A DNA stretch of 64,000 bases from NCBI GenBank assembly GCA_019321725.1, contig CM033121.1:9114001-9178000 (forward strand), written 5' to 3'. This stretch comes from Paulownia fortunei (Eukaryota > Streptophyta > Magnoliopsida > Lamiales > Paulowniaceae). A model generated the notes under the pieces. That model worked only from the letters and a program-made list of their open reading frames with translations, ran no database searches and was not told where the DNA came from. Positions 22,819-34,039 of this stretch are shown in pieces. Each line of letters opens with the position of its first letter. The first letter of the stretch is position 1. The translations under genes and the position numbers were made by a program.

Positions 22819-24250
22819 TGTAAGAGAATAGAATTAGGGTAAAGAAAATGGCTCGCTTCATTACCATTAGCAATCTACCTATATATACAAGCTATATAAC
22901 AATGTACAAGATTGATTACATAAGAATGTACAAGATTGATTACACTAATTGAGCTAAAAATTAGGAGCAAAAGTATCCCCAAGATAAGGTAAGAATCAAT
23001 CAAGAGACTGGTAAAAAAGATAACATCATCAAATCAAGAAATAAATTGATTAAGACTGATTTTCTCTAACAATCCCATAATTTCCTCTAACACAACTAAA
23101 TAATCTTATTATTTAATTAGATAAATTAATTAAATTAACTTGGCTCCAATTAATTAATCTCCATCAATTAATTTAATCAAACTTCTTGGATTACATTCTA
23201 GATTAGAAGTGGTCTTTCCCGATTTATATATTACCCCTTAGGTTCGCAACAAAGCTAATAGTAGGCTTGCAACTCTTACAATTTAAGTGAATAAATTATT
23301 TCATTTTATTTAATTAATTCAATTAATTAATCCTTTTGGAATTAACTCCTTAATGATAATCATGAAGCAGTGCATCATGACTACCTAATATTAGGTAAAA
23401 TAGCAGTGAACCTATTTCTTATTACGAGTACCATGCAAGTACATCATTCCGTCTCCTAATCTTCCAATTAAGTATAGGGCATGGGTTATTTTTTGAAATT
23501 CTATTTCACTTAATGACTATAATTCCATTTAAGTTCTCATTAACTCTTTGATGAGTTATTAGAAAAATCTCATTTAATATTCATCCTACCTTGGCCAAGG
23601 TCTTCCCAGTCAAGGACTATAAAAACTTAGAAAATTTACATATTCTTCTATATAGGTGAAGAATCTTTTATTGGTCATTCATTAACCTCTATACACAGAG
23701 ATGTTACACTTAATATATTCTCCTTATGATTGTCAAGAAATTAAAAAAATCATTAAAGTGCAACATGCTATGCACAAGGTTATAACAATATCTCAAGTTT
23801 AAGAACTAATTTCTTGCACTATCGTAACTAAAAAAAAATCATTTGACAAATGATGTTTTAAATTAAGAATTTCCAAATGGGCCTATTCAAAGTAATTGTT
23901 TTCTAACAAACACCCACATATTTGCACTAGCATCTCTAGGTTGATGCCTATGGAATGAGACATCCTATTTTCGAGTATGCATCATGTGCACAAATCTTGT
24001 TAGGCTTATCGATATCCCATCTCGATAAACCCTCAACTTGAAATTAATTTAAGACCAAAGCTATAGAGATATATTCTATGATCGCCATTATATGCACGAC
24101 TATTCCCCGTAACTAAGTATAGTCTATAGACTTTATCTAATTGATTAAAGATAATTAAAGATAAAAAAAAGTGTCATTTTGTTAATATACTTTGAAAAAG
24201 ATTGAATATAGAAGTGATAATTAATTGGCACGCCGAGCACTACTCTAACA
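22819..24250 (-). mobile_element. LTR remnant of family G
   Basis: The minus strand starts TGTTAGAGTAGTGCTCGG at 24250 and shows the ordered blocks of the LTR at 6351-8504 up to the point equivalent to about 8136 (CTCTTACA). The last ~370 bases are missing. No direct repeat was found at the two edges (ATAAG on the left, GAATC on the right), so this is not a clean solo LTR. An 18-bp direct repeat (TGTACAAGATTGATTACA) occurs at 22903 and 22927. A TATA-like TATATATAGG lies near 22880 on the minus strand. Confidence 0.6.
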
Positions 24251-25110
24251 GAATCAAGCTAAAGAAACTAGTCTGGCAAAAAATAAAAAAGAGGAGAGTA
24301 TTGCAAAAGAACCACGGACTAAAGCAAAAGACCATACTCTGTCTTTCACTCAACATTATGAATATTATACGTCGTCTCAAGTATAGATGGCAAATGGGAA
24401 AGGAACCTTAAGTGTATATGAAGGCTAAAGAGGGGCATACTAAGTTGAAACATGATAAATTCTATCATTTGAATAACGAGTATGGTCAGCTATCATGAGA
24501 ATGATGAGATAAAGAGGTTGGTTACAAGTTGGCATCTCAAGAAATTTATACTTCAGGATTGAGAGACAGGATCGCATTCCTTTAAGAGAGAAGAACAGTC
24601 AAAAAAAGAATGTGAATGTGATAGAGAATGAAAATAGGGCTTCGGGTAGATCATCTCAAACCCGACGGTAAACATCTTTTTGAGATAAGTGAGGGCTCAT
24701 GCGATGAAAACCTCCCTAGGAAAGGCATCATTCACATGACTGTTGGAGGGCCTACTGATGGCGATTCGGAGCACAGAACCGTTTATTATGTTCAGACTGA
24801 AATATGCTAAGGGTTTACACACCCCACAATGTCTTTTACATTTAACATTAGATAGACGCACCTTGAATGCATTTAAAGTAATTGTGTCCATTTATGACAT
24901 AAAGATCAAGTTTCCAATTGAGGTAGAAGTAGTAAATTGATTGGAGATTAGTTCGTGGCAAGTAAATATTATGTAGAAATAGTCAAGAGAGAAATTGGGA
25001 GCTCGATAATAGATATGAATCTATCCTTGGTAGAGTCAAAGGGAAAGAGCAAATGCAATATGATGAAAAAAAATGGAGAAATAAATGCACCACCTCATGT
25101 TTAGCTAGTG
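24251..25110 (+). pseudogene. Tat-like Ty3/gypsy gag-protease fragment
   Basis: Read over several frames, the segment gives KHDKFYHFNNEYGQ (gag zinc-knuckle-like YCRFHxDYGH region), ENRASGRSSQ, IHMTVGGPTDGDS (the IxGGxxxGDS stretch before protease), then LHTPQ joined directly to LNAFKVIVSIYDIKIKFP and KYYVEIVK. In Tat-like elements about 100 residues carrying the protease active site normally lie between the last two parts, so an internal deletion is inferred. 24251-24410 is not recognised. Confidence 0.65.
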
Positions 25111-25940
25111 AAAAGTTTATTTTGTACAAATTTTGATGATGAGTAAGATGAATGTGTAGGACCCCGAATTTGAGTGATATTTCTATTTAATAGGAAATAG
25201 TTGAAAGAGCTATTTTGAGAGCAGAAGCATAGCAGCTCAAAGGAGAAGATCAGTTCACACAGTAGAACAAAAGAATAGAGAAGAATAGAGAAGAAAAACA
25301 TACCAAAGCAGTAGAGCATTAGTTCAAAGCAAAATAGCACAGTAAAGCATATCAAAGCAGAGCAAAAAACTAATGCAAAATAGAGCAGAGATTTTGAGTA
25401 GAAGTGAGAATATTTCAAGGACACATCTGCAATAGCCCAAGACCAGATTAGAAGAGTTTAGTGGACTAAAACTTCAGTAAGTTGGGTTCGCATAGGTCGT
25501 GAGATATGTGGTGTAAGGGAATTTTAAAAATTTTAACATAAATTATTACATTCATAATTTAAACCTAGTATCCTATTGCTATTGCAATTTGATTAATTAT
25601 GAGAAATTAATTCTTGTGTAGATTTAAGTTAAAAATTTATACTTGATGACTCTGGCCGATTGCAATGGACTATGAAATAATCCAGCTGATTGTAGTGGAC
25701 TATAAAATAATTCAAATCGTTTTATATCTCCCAATGGTAAAATTGAGAATATTTTATTTCAATCACGAACTATTAAGCCCTTTTTGTAGAAATTCACTTA
25801 AGAGCTCCAAAAATTTCTCCTCTAAAGTTCATGTACACTTTGGATGTCAACATGATGTCAAGTCTATGTTAGGAGACTTGATTCGATAATTCCTAAGGAA
25901 TTGGTGTATGGATTTTGGAAGCAATAACACAACTAGTTTT
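25111..25940. other. Non-coding stretch with short repeats
   Basis: No gene was recognised. 25215-25395 is rich in AGCAGAGCA/AAAGCA-type repeats. 25658-25717 has a ~30-bp tandem duplication around GATTGCAATGGACTAT and GATTGTAGTGGACTAT. The part nearest 25940 may be the inner end of the following LTR but could not be matched to the copy at 6351-8504. Confidence 0.4.
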
Positions 25941-27564
25941 GTATGACTATTTTATTTTTTAGTTCTGTTATTCAAGAGTGTACAACAAAAGAACACAAAA
26001 ATACAGAAGATGAACAAGAATGGAGAGTTTTGTGGTTGTTTTTTGATAAAAATTACACAAAAAATGCCATAATTTTTTGCATATGTGTATATTTATATAG
26101 CAAATTTATATCTCAATTGGACTCACAGTCTATGTGGGATTCCACTTTCATAGGGTAGTTTTATTATACGTAAAGGACTCAGTGAATAGTATCATATACT
26201 TATCCAACTACCTTACTTCCTTCTTCCTATGGAACTGGACCTTTTCATATTTCAATTCCTATTAGGCCTTGATCTCATCAAGCCCATACCTGACCAATCA
26301 AGTAATTTAATTTAATCCTTCATATATATTAATTAAGGTCCATTTAGTTAATTGATTCAATTAATTCATCAATCGCTCCAATTGCACTTCCATTAATCTT
26401 ATTAGATCCAATTAATTGATCACGTCAATTAATTAAATTAATTCAATATTTGAATTAATTAAAGCCTAATAAAAAATTAGTTCAATTAATTAACTAACAT
26501 AATCCAACAATTAGATTATTTGTCTTAGCGCGAAATGGACTTGTCCAAGTATATGTGTAACCCTTTACTTGTGACGTAATTGAACAATTAGAATTATTAT
26601 GATTAATTAATTAAATTAATTAACCTCTTAGATCAAATCTTAATTTTAAGAACCATCAATTATGGTTAACATCTAGCAACATGCTATGAAAACTTAGATA
26701 TAGGTAAAGTAGCAAAATATTTTCAATGTAAGTATGGTTCTTCCATCAATTAATATCATAATTAAGACTATGGTATTGATTAATAGTTGAGACTCAAATA
26801 ACCCAATAACTATGTATTCAATTCCCAATTATTTGACTTAACGATGAAATTAGAAAATTTTATTTTCTAACTTTCATCCAGCATTAGCCAAGAACTTATA
26901 AGTTAAGAACCATAGAAAATATAGGAGATTTATTCATTAATATAGATAGGTGATGGATCATTTGTAAACCACTCATTAACCTCCATGCATAATCAATTTC
27001 CACCAAAAATATTTTTCTTGTGATTAACCTGTAATTTAAGAATAAATCAAAGCACAACTAACTATTCACAAAATTATCATGATAACTCAAGTCTGAGCAC
27101 TAATCTTCTATTATCATAATGTAGAAAATTCATAATCGATAATATTTTATTTTCAATTATGAATTTTTAGATGGAGTTGTTCAATGTACTTGTTTCACAA
27201 CAAGCACCCACATACATGCACTAGTAGCCCTATAGCAATGTTCATGAAATGAGACATTCTCCTTAGGAGCATGCATCTATGTGCAAGTTTTGTTAAATCA
27301 ATGATGTCTTATCTCAATGATTCTCGACTTGAAATAATTCAATATCAAAGTCGTAAAGGCACATTACATGATCGTCTTATATGCGCTATCATACCCCGTA
27401 ATTATACATAATCTAAGGATTTAATCTAAATTCAATAAGAATAAATAAAGATAAAGAAATGTCTAATTTATTGATATTGATTTTGAAAAAGAATGTCTAT
27501 TACAAGAGAATAAAAAGTCTTCAATGTTATTGGCTCGTCGGCACTATTTTACACTATCCTAACA
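25941..27564 (-). mobile_element. LTR of family G, inner end uncertain
   Basis: The minus strand starts TGTTAGGATAGTG at 27564, immediately after a purine-rich stretch (GAGGGCAAGTGAGAAAT), which is where a polypurine tract should lie before a 3' LTR. Shared blocks with 22819-24250 include CAACAAGCACCCACATACAT and ATGAGACAT (plus strand) and the AATTAATT-rich middle. The lower boundary is an estimate. Confidence 0.6.
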
Positions 27565-27750
27565 ATTTCTCACTTGCCCTCAAACCAATTGCTCAGACAT
27601 CTAAGCTTTTCTTCTTAGGATTCCTCCAAAATGTTTTACTATTTATTTAAGTTTAAGTAAAAAATAAATATTATTTGTAAAAATATAAACTTACATCTAT
27701 AATTAAATTATTTTTACCCCTTTCTCTAGAATGGATATCAAAATTGTAAC

Positions 27751-27850
27751 NNNNNNNNNNNNNNNNNNNNNNNNNNNNNNNNNNNNNNNNNNNNNNNNNN
27801 NNNNNNNNNNNNNNNNNNNNNNNNNNNNNNNNNNNNNNNNNNNNNNNNNN
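27751..27850. other. Assembly gap (100 N)
   Basis: Exactly 100 unresolved bases, a conventional placeholder for a gap of unknown size. It separates unique-looking DNA from the satellite array. Confidence 0.98.
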
Positions 27851-30800
27851 CCCCACCTTTTCGGTACTATTTCTGTTGTGATTCGTATTTCATGATGTAG
27901 AACCCAAACAACCCTAGTATTAGCTTCTGAAATTTTCATGCTACAAACTTAAGGCAGCCACTACCCTCTCGTTACTCTATTCATCTTATTCTGCATTTCA
28001 GGATGTAGAATTCAAAAACCCTAATTTTTGCAAATGAAATTTTCTCCCCTACCCACTCCGTAGTATCTCTCTTTTTTGTCCTTTATTTTATGATTTAAAA
28101 TCTAAGAAACCCTAGTTTTTGCTACTGAAGTTTTCATACTACAAACACCAGCCCACCCCCGCCCCTCGCTACTCTCTCTGTGTTTTGTATTTTAAAATGA
28201 ACAATCCAAAAAAACATAGTTTCGCAACTGGTAATTTTGCCCCGACCATCTCGCTAACATCTCTTATATGTTTTTTATTTTAAGATATAGAATCCAAAAA
28301 ACCCTAATTCTAGAATGAAATTTTCATTCTACAAACCTTAGGCAGCCACTACCGTCTCATTACTCTCTCACTCTTATTCTACATTTCAGAATGTAGAGTT
28401 CAAAAAACCTAGTTTTTGCTAATGAAATTTTCACCCCTACCCACTCACTAGTATCTCCTTTTTTTGTCCTTTATTTTATTATTCAAAATCTAATACACAC
28501 TAGTTTTTGCTACTGAAGTTTTCCTACTACATATACCAGGCCACCCCCGCCCCTCGCTAATCTCTCTTGTGTTTTGTATTTCAAGATGTGCAATCTAAAA
28601 AATCATAATTTTGCAACTCGTAATTGTGCCCCCACCCTCTCGCTAACATATCTTATATATTGTGTATTTTAAGATATATAATCCAAAAAACCCTAATTTT
28701 TGCTACATAAATTTCACATTACAAACCCTAGGCCACCCCTACTCTTTCTCTACTCTTCCACTTATGTTTAGTAGTTCATGATATAGAACCCAAACAACCA
28801 TAGTATTTGCTTCTGAAATTTTCATGCTACAACCCAAAGCTGCCACCACCCTCTCATTACTCTCTCACTCTTATTCTGAATTTTGGCATATTGAATCCAA
28901 AAAACCCTAGTTTTTTGAATGAATTTTTCACCCCACCCACTCGCTAATATCTCTCATGTGTTTTATATTTTTTGATGCAGAATCTAAAAACCCTAGTTTT
29001 TTGCAATAGAAGTTTACACAGGCCACCCCAACCCCTTGCTACTCTCTCTTGTGTTCTATATTTTGAGATGCAAAATTTAAAAAATCTTAGTTTTTGACAC
29101 TATTATATTTGCCCCATCCATCTCACTAACATCTCTTATATGTTATGTATTTTAAGATATAAAATCTAAAAAACTATATTTTTTGCTATAGAAAGTTTTA
29201 AATTACAAACCTCAGGTCACCCCCACGCTTGCGCTACTCTTCTCTTGTGTTTAGTAGTTCATGATGTAAAACCCAAATAACCCTAGTATTTGTTGCTGCA
29301 ATTTTCAGGCTACAAACATGTGGCTGCCACCACCCTCTCCTTACTCTCTCACTCTTGTTCTTCATTTTAGGATGTAGAGTCCAAACAACCCTTAGTTTTG
29401 CTAATGAAATTTTCACTCCTACCCACTCGCTAATCTCTCTTTTTTTTGTCCTGTATTTTATGATTCAAAATCTAAGAAAACCTAGTTGTTGCTACTAATA
29501 TTTTCGTACTACAAACACCAGGCCACACATGCCCCTCACTATTCTCTCTTATCTTATGTATTTTAAGATGTTCAATACAAAAAACACTAGCTTTTGCAAT
29601 AGAAGTTTACACACGCCACCTTGCCCCATCCCTCTCACTAACATCTCTTATATGTTGTGTATTTTAAGATACAGAATCCAAAAGACCATAATTTTTGCTA
29701 CAGAAAGTTCCAAATTACAAAATCTTAGGCCACCCCCACCCTTTCGCTACTATTTCTGTTGTGTTTAGTAGTTCATGATGTAAAACTCAAACAACCCTAG
29801 TATTAGCTATTGAAATTTTAATACTACAAACTTAAGGCAACCACTACCCTCTCGTTACTCTCTCATCTTATTCTGCATTTCAGGATGTAGAATTCAAAAA
29901 CCCTAGGTTTTGCAAATGAAATTTTCACCCCTACCCACTCACTAGTATCTCTCTTTTTTGTCCTCTATTTTATGATTCAAAATCTAAAAAACCCTAGTTT
30001 TTGCTACTGAAGTTTTCATATTATAAACACCAAGCCACCCCTACTCCTCGCTACTCTCTCTTGTGTTTTGTATTTCGATATGTACAATCCAAAAAAACAT
30101 AGTTTCGCAACTGGTAATTTTGCCCCCACCCTCTCGCTAACATCTCTTATATGTTTTTTATTTTAAGATATAGAATCCAAAAAACCCTAATCCTAGAATG
30201 AAATTTTCATTCTACAAACCTTAGGTAGCAACTACCCTCTCATTACTCTCTCACTCTTATTCTACATTTTAGAATGTAGAGTTCAAAAAACCCTAGGTTT
30301 TGCTAATGAAATTTTCACCCCTACCCACTCACTAGTATCTCCTTTTTTTGTCCTTTATTTTATTATTCAAAATCTAATACACACTAGTTTTTGCTACTGA
30401 AGTTTTCATACTACATATACCAGGCCACCCCGCCCCTCGCTAATCTCTCTTGTGTTTTGTATTTCAAGATGTGCAATCTAAAAAATCATAATTTTGCAAC
30501 TCGTAATTGTGCCCCCACCCTCTCGCTAACATATCTTATATATTGTGTATTTTAAGATATATAATCCAAAAAACCCTAATTTTTGCTACATAAATTTCAC
30601 ATTACAAACCCTAGGCCACCCCTACTCTTTCTCTACTCTTCCACTTATGTTTAGTAGTTCATGATATAGAACCCAAACAACCATAGTATTTGCTTCTGAA
30701 ATTTTCATGCTACAAACCCAAAGCTGCCACCACCCTCTCATTACTCTCTCACTCTTATTCTGAATTTTGGCATATTGAATCCAAAAAACCCTAGTTTTTT

Positions 30801-31616
30801 GAATGAATTTTTCACCCCACCCACTCGCTAATATCTCTCATGTGTTTTATATTTTTTGATGCAGAATCTAAAAACCCTAGTTTTTTGCAATAGAAGTTTA
30901 CACAGGCCACCCCAACCCTTGCTACTCTCTCTTGTGTTCTATATTTCGAGATGCAAAATTTAAAAAATCTTAGTTTTTGACACTATTATATTTGCCCCCT
31001 CCCTCTCATTAACATCTCTTATATGTTATGTATTTTAAGATATAAAATCCAAAAAACCATATTTTTTGCAATAGAAAGTTTTAAATTACAAACCTCAGGT
31101 CACCCCCACGCTTGCGCTACTCTTCTCTTGTGTTTAGTAGTTCATGATGTAAAACCCAAACAACCCTAGTATTTGCTGCTGCAATTTTCAGGCTACAAAC
31201 ATGTGGCTGCCACCACCCTCTCCTTACTCTCTCACTCTTGTTCTTCATTTTAAGATGTAAAGTCCAAACAACCCTTGTTTTTGCTAATGAATTTTTCACC
31301 CCTACCCACTCGCTAATCTCTTTTTTTTTTTGTCCTGTATTTTATGATTCAAAATCTAAGAAAATCTAGTTGTTGCTACTAATATTTTCGTACTACAAAC
31401 ACCAGGCCACCCATGCTCCTCCCTATTCTCTCTTATCTTATGTATTTTTAGATGTTCAATCAAAAAAACCTTAGCTTTTGCAATAGAAGTTAACACACGC
31501 CACCTTGCCCCATCCCTCTCACTAACATCTCTTATATGTTGTGTATTTTAAGATACAGAATCTAAAAGACCATAATTTTTGCTACAGAAAGTTCCAAATT
31601 ACAAATCTTAGGCTAC
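27851..31616. repeat. 1883-bp tandem super-repeat within block 1, two full copies
   Basis: 27851-29733 and 29734-31616 are aligned copies. The CATGAT landmarks step 886, 483 and 514 bp in both, giving exactly 1883 bp each time. Both contain the same fusion junction (CCCTAATTCTAGAATG at about 28305 and CCCTAATCCTAGAATG at about 30186). A third copy starts at 31617 and can be followed to about 32073, where it departs. The first copy begins right at the N gap. Confidence 0.9.
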
Positions 31617-34039
31617 CCCCACCCTTCCGCTACTATTTTTGTTGTGTTTAGTAGTTCATGATGTAGAACCCAAACAACCCTAGTATTAGCTATTGAAATT
31701 TTAATGCTACAAACTTAAGGCAACCACTACCCTCTCGTTACTCTCTCATCTTATTCTGTATTTCAGGATGTGGAATTCTGAAAACCCTAATTTTTGCAAA
31801 TGAAATTTTCACCCCTACCCACTCACTAGTATCTCTCTTTTTTGTCCTCTATTTTATGATTTAAAATTTAAGAAATTCTAGTTTTTGCTACTGAAGTTTT
31901 CATACTACGAACACCAGGCCACCCCCGTCCCTCGCTACTCTTTGTTGTGTTTTGTATTTCAAAATGAACAATCCAAAAAAAACATAGTTTTGCAACTGGT
32001 AATTTTGCCCCTACCCTCTCGCTAACATCTCTTATATGTTTTTTATTTTAAGATATAGAATCCAAAAAACCCTAATTTTGTTAGTAGAAAGTTTCACATT
32101 ATAAACCCTAGGCCACCCCTACTCTTTCGCTACTCTTCAACTTATGTTTAGTAGTTCATTATATTGAACCCAAACAACCCTGATATTTGCTTCTGAAATT
32201 TTCATGCTACAAACCCAAAGTTGCCACCACCCCCTCATTACTCTCTCACTATTGTTTTGAATTTTAGGATGTTGAATCTAAAATACCATAGTTTTTCTAA
32301 TGAAATTTTCACCCCCAGCCACCCGCTAATATCTCTCTTGTGTTTTATATTTTGTGATGCAGAATCTAAAAACTATAGTTTTTGCAATAGAAGTTTACAC
32401 AGACCACCCCAACCCCACGCTACTCTCTCTTGTGTTCTACATTTGAAGATGCAGAATCCAAAAAATCTTACTTTTTGACACTGAAATTTTGCCCCCTCCC
32501 TCTCGCTAACATCTCTTATATGTTGTGTATTTTAAGATATAGAATCCAAAAAACCCTAATTTATGCTATAGAAAGTTTCAGATTACAAACCTTAGGCTAC
32601 CCCTGCCCTTTCACTACTCTTCATGTTGTGTTTAGTAGTCCGTGACGTCAAACCCAAACAACCCTAATATTTTCTACTGAAATTTTCATGCTACAAACCT
32701 AAGGCTGCCACCACCCTCTCGTTACTCTCTCACTCTTGTTCGGAATTTTAGGGTGTTGAATCCAAAAAATCCTAGTTTTTCTAATGAAATTCTCACCCCC
32801 ACCCACTTGCTAATATCTCTCTTGTGTTTTGTCTTTTATGATGCAAAATCTAAAAACCCTAGTTTCTGCAATAGAATTTTACACAAGCTACCCCGCCCCT
32901 CGCTACTCTCTCTTGTATTCAATATTACAAGATGCATAATCCAAAAAATTTTAGTTGTTGCAACTGAAATTTTTGCCCCCACCTCGCTAACAGCTCTTAT
33001 ATGTTGTGTATTTTAAGATATAGAATCCCAAAAATCATAATTTTTGCTACAAAAAGTTTCACATTACAAACGATAGGCCATCCCTACTCTTTCGCTACTC
33101 TTCCACTTATGTTCAGTAGTTCATGATATACAACCCAAACAACCCAAGTATTTGTTGCTGAAATTTTCAGGCTACAAACCTGAGGTTGCCACCACCCTCT
33201 TCTTTCTCTCTCACTCTTGTTCAGCATTTCAAGATGCAGAGTCCAAAAAACCCTAGTTTTTGCTAATGAAATTTTCACCCTTACCCAGTCACTAGTATCT
33301 CCCTTTTTTGTCCTCTATTTTATGATTGAAAATCTAAGAAACCCTAGTTTTTGCTACTAAAGTTTTCATACAACAAACACCAGGCCACCCGTGCCCATCT
33401 CTACTCTCTCTTGTGTTCTGTATTTTAAGATGTACAATCCAAAAAATCATAGTTTTGCAACTGGTAATTTTGCCCCCACCCTCTCGCTAACATCTCTTAT
33501 ATGTTGTGTATGTGATGATATAGAATCCAAAAACCATAATTTTTGCTACTGAACTTCTGAAAGTTTCACATTACAAACCCGAGGTAACCCTCACCCTTTC
33601 ACTACTCTTCCTCTTATGTTTAGTAGTTCATGATGTAGAATCCAAACAACTATAGTATTTGCTACTGAAATTTTCATGCTACAAACCCAAAGTCGCCACC
33701 ACCCACTCGCTAATATCTCTCTTATGTTTTGTATTTTATGTTCTACATTTCAAGATGCAAAATCCAAAATGCCTTAGTTCTTCCAACTGAAATATTTGCC
33801 CCCACCTCGTTAACATCTCTTATACATTGTGTATATTAAGATATAGAATCCAAAAAATCCTAATTTTTGCTACATAAAGTTTCACATTACAAACCTAGGC
33901 CACCCCTACTCTTTTGCTACTCTCCCACTTGTGTTTAGTAGTTCCTGATATGGAACCCAAACAACCTTAGTATTTGCTACTAAAGTTTTCATGCTATAAA
34001 CCTAAAACTGCCAGCACCCACTTGATACTCTCCTACTCA
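27851..34039. repeat. Satellite array, block 1 (about 100-bp monomers, higher-order repeat)
   Basis: Monomers share TCGCTA, CTCTCT, TTTTGTATTTTA, GAT, AATCCAAAAAACCCTAG, TTTTTGCTA and GAAATTTTCA in that order. Five monomer types follow each other, recognisable by TTTAGTAGTTCATGATGTAG, ACTCTTGTTCTGCATTT, TTTTTTGTCC, a CTTGTGTTTTGTATTTC type, and TATATGTTGTGTATTTTAAG. Successive copies of the first type begin at 28777, 29260, 29774, 30660, 31143, 31657, 32157, 32641, 33122, 33629 and 33944. The usual spacing is 480-515 bp, with longer (886) and shorter (315) steps where monomers were gained or lost. Short open frames in the array are products of the repetition. Confidence 0.92.

Noticed and set aside
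27671..27939. Frames running across the N gap
   Set aside because: They are made of undetermined bases and satellite sequence, so there is no evidence of coding.
29234..33278. Minus-strand open frames with repeated VVWTLH...GWWQPHVCSLKI-type peptides
   Set aside because: They recur at satellite periods (29234, 31117, 33084) and follow from the repeat sequence itself. There is no start context and no known protein domain.
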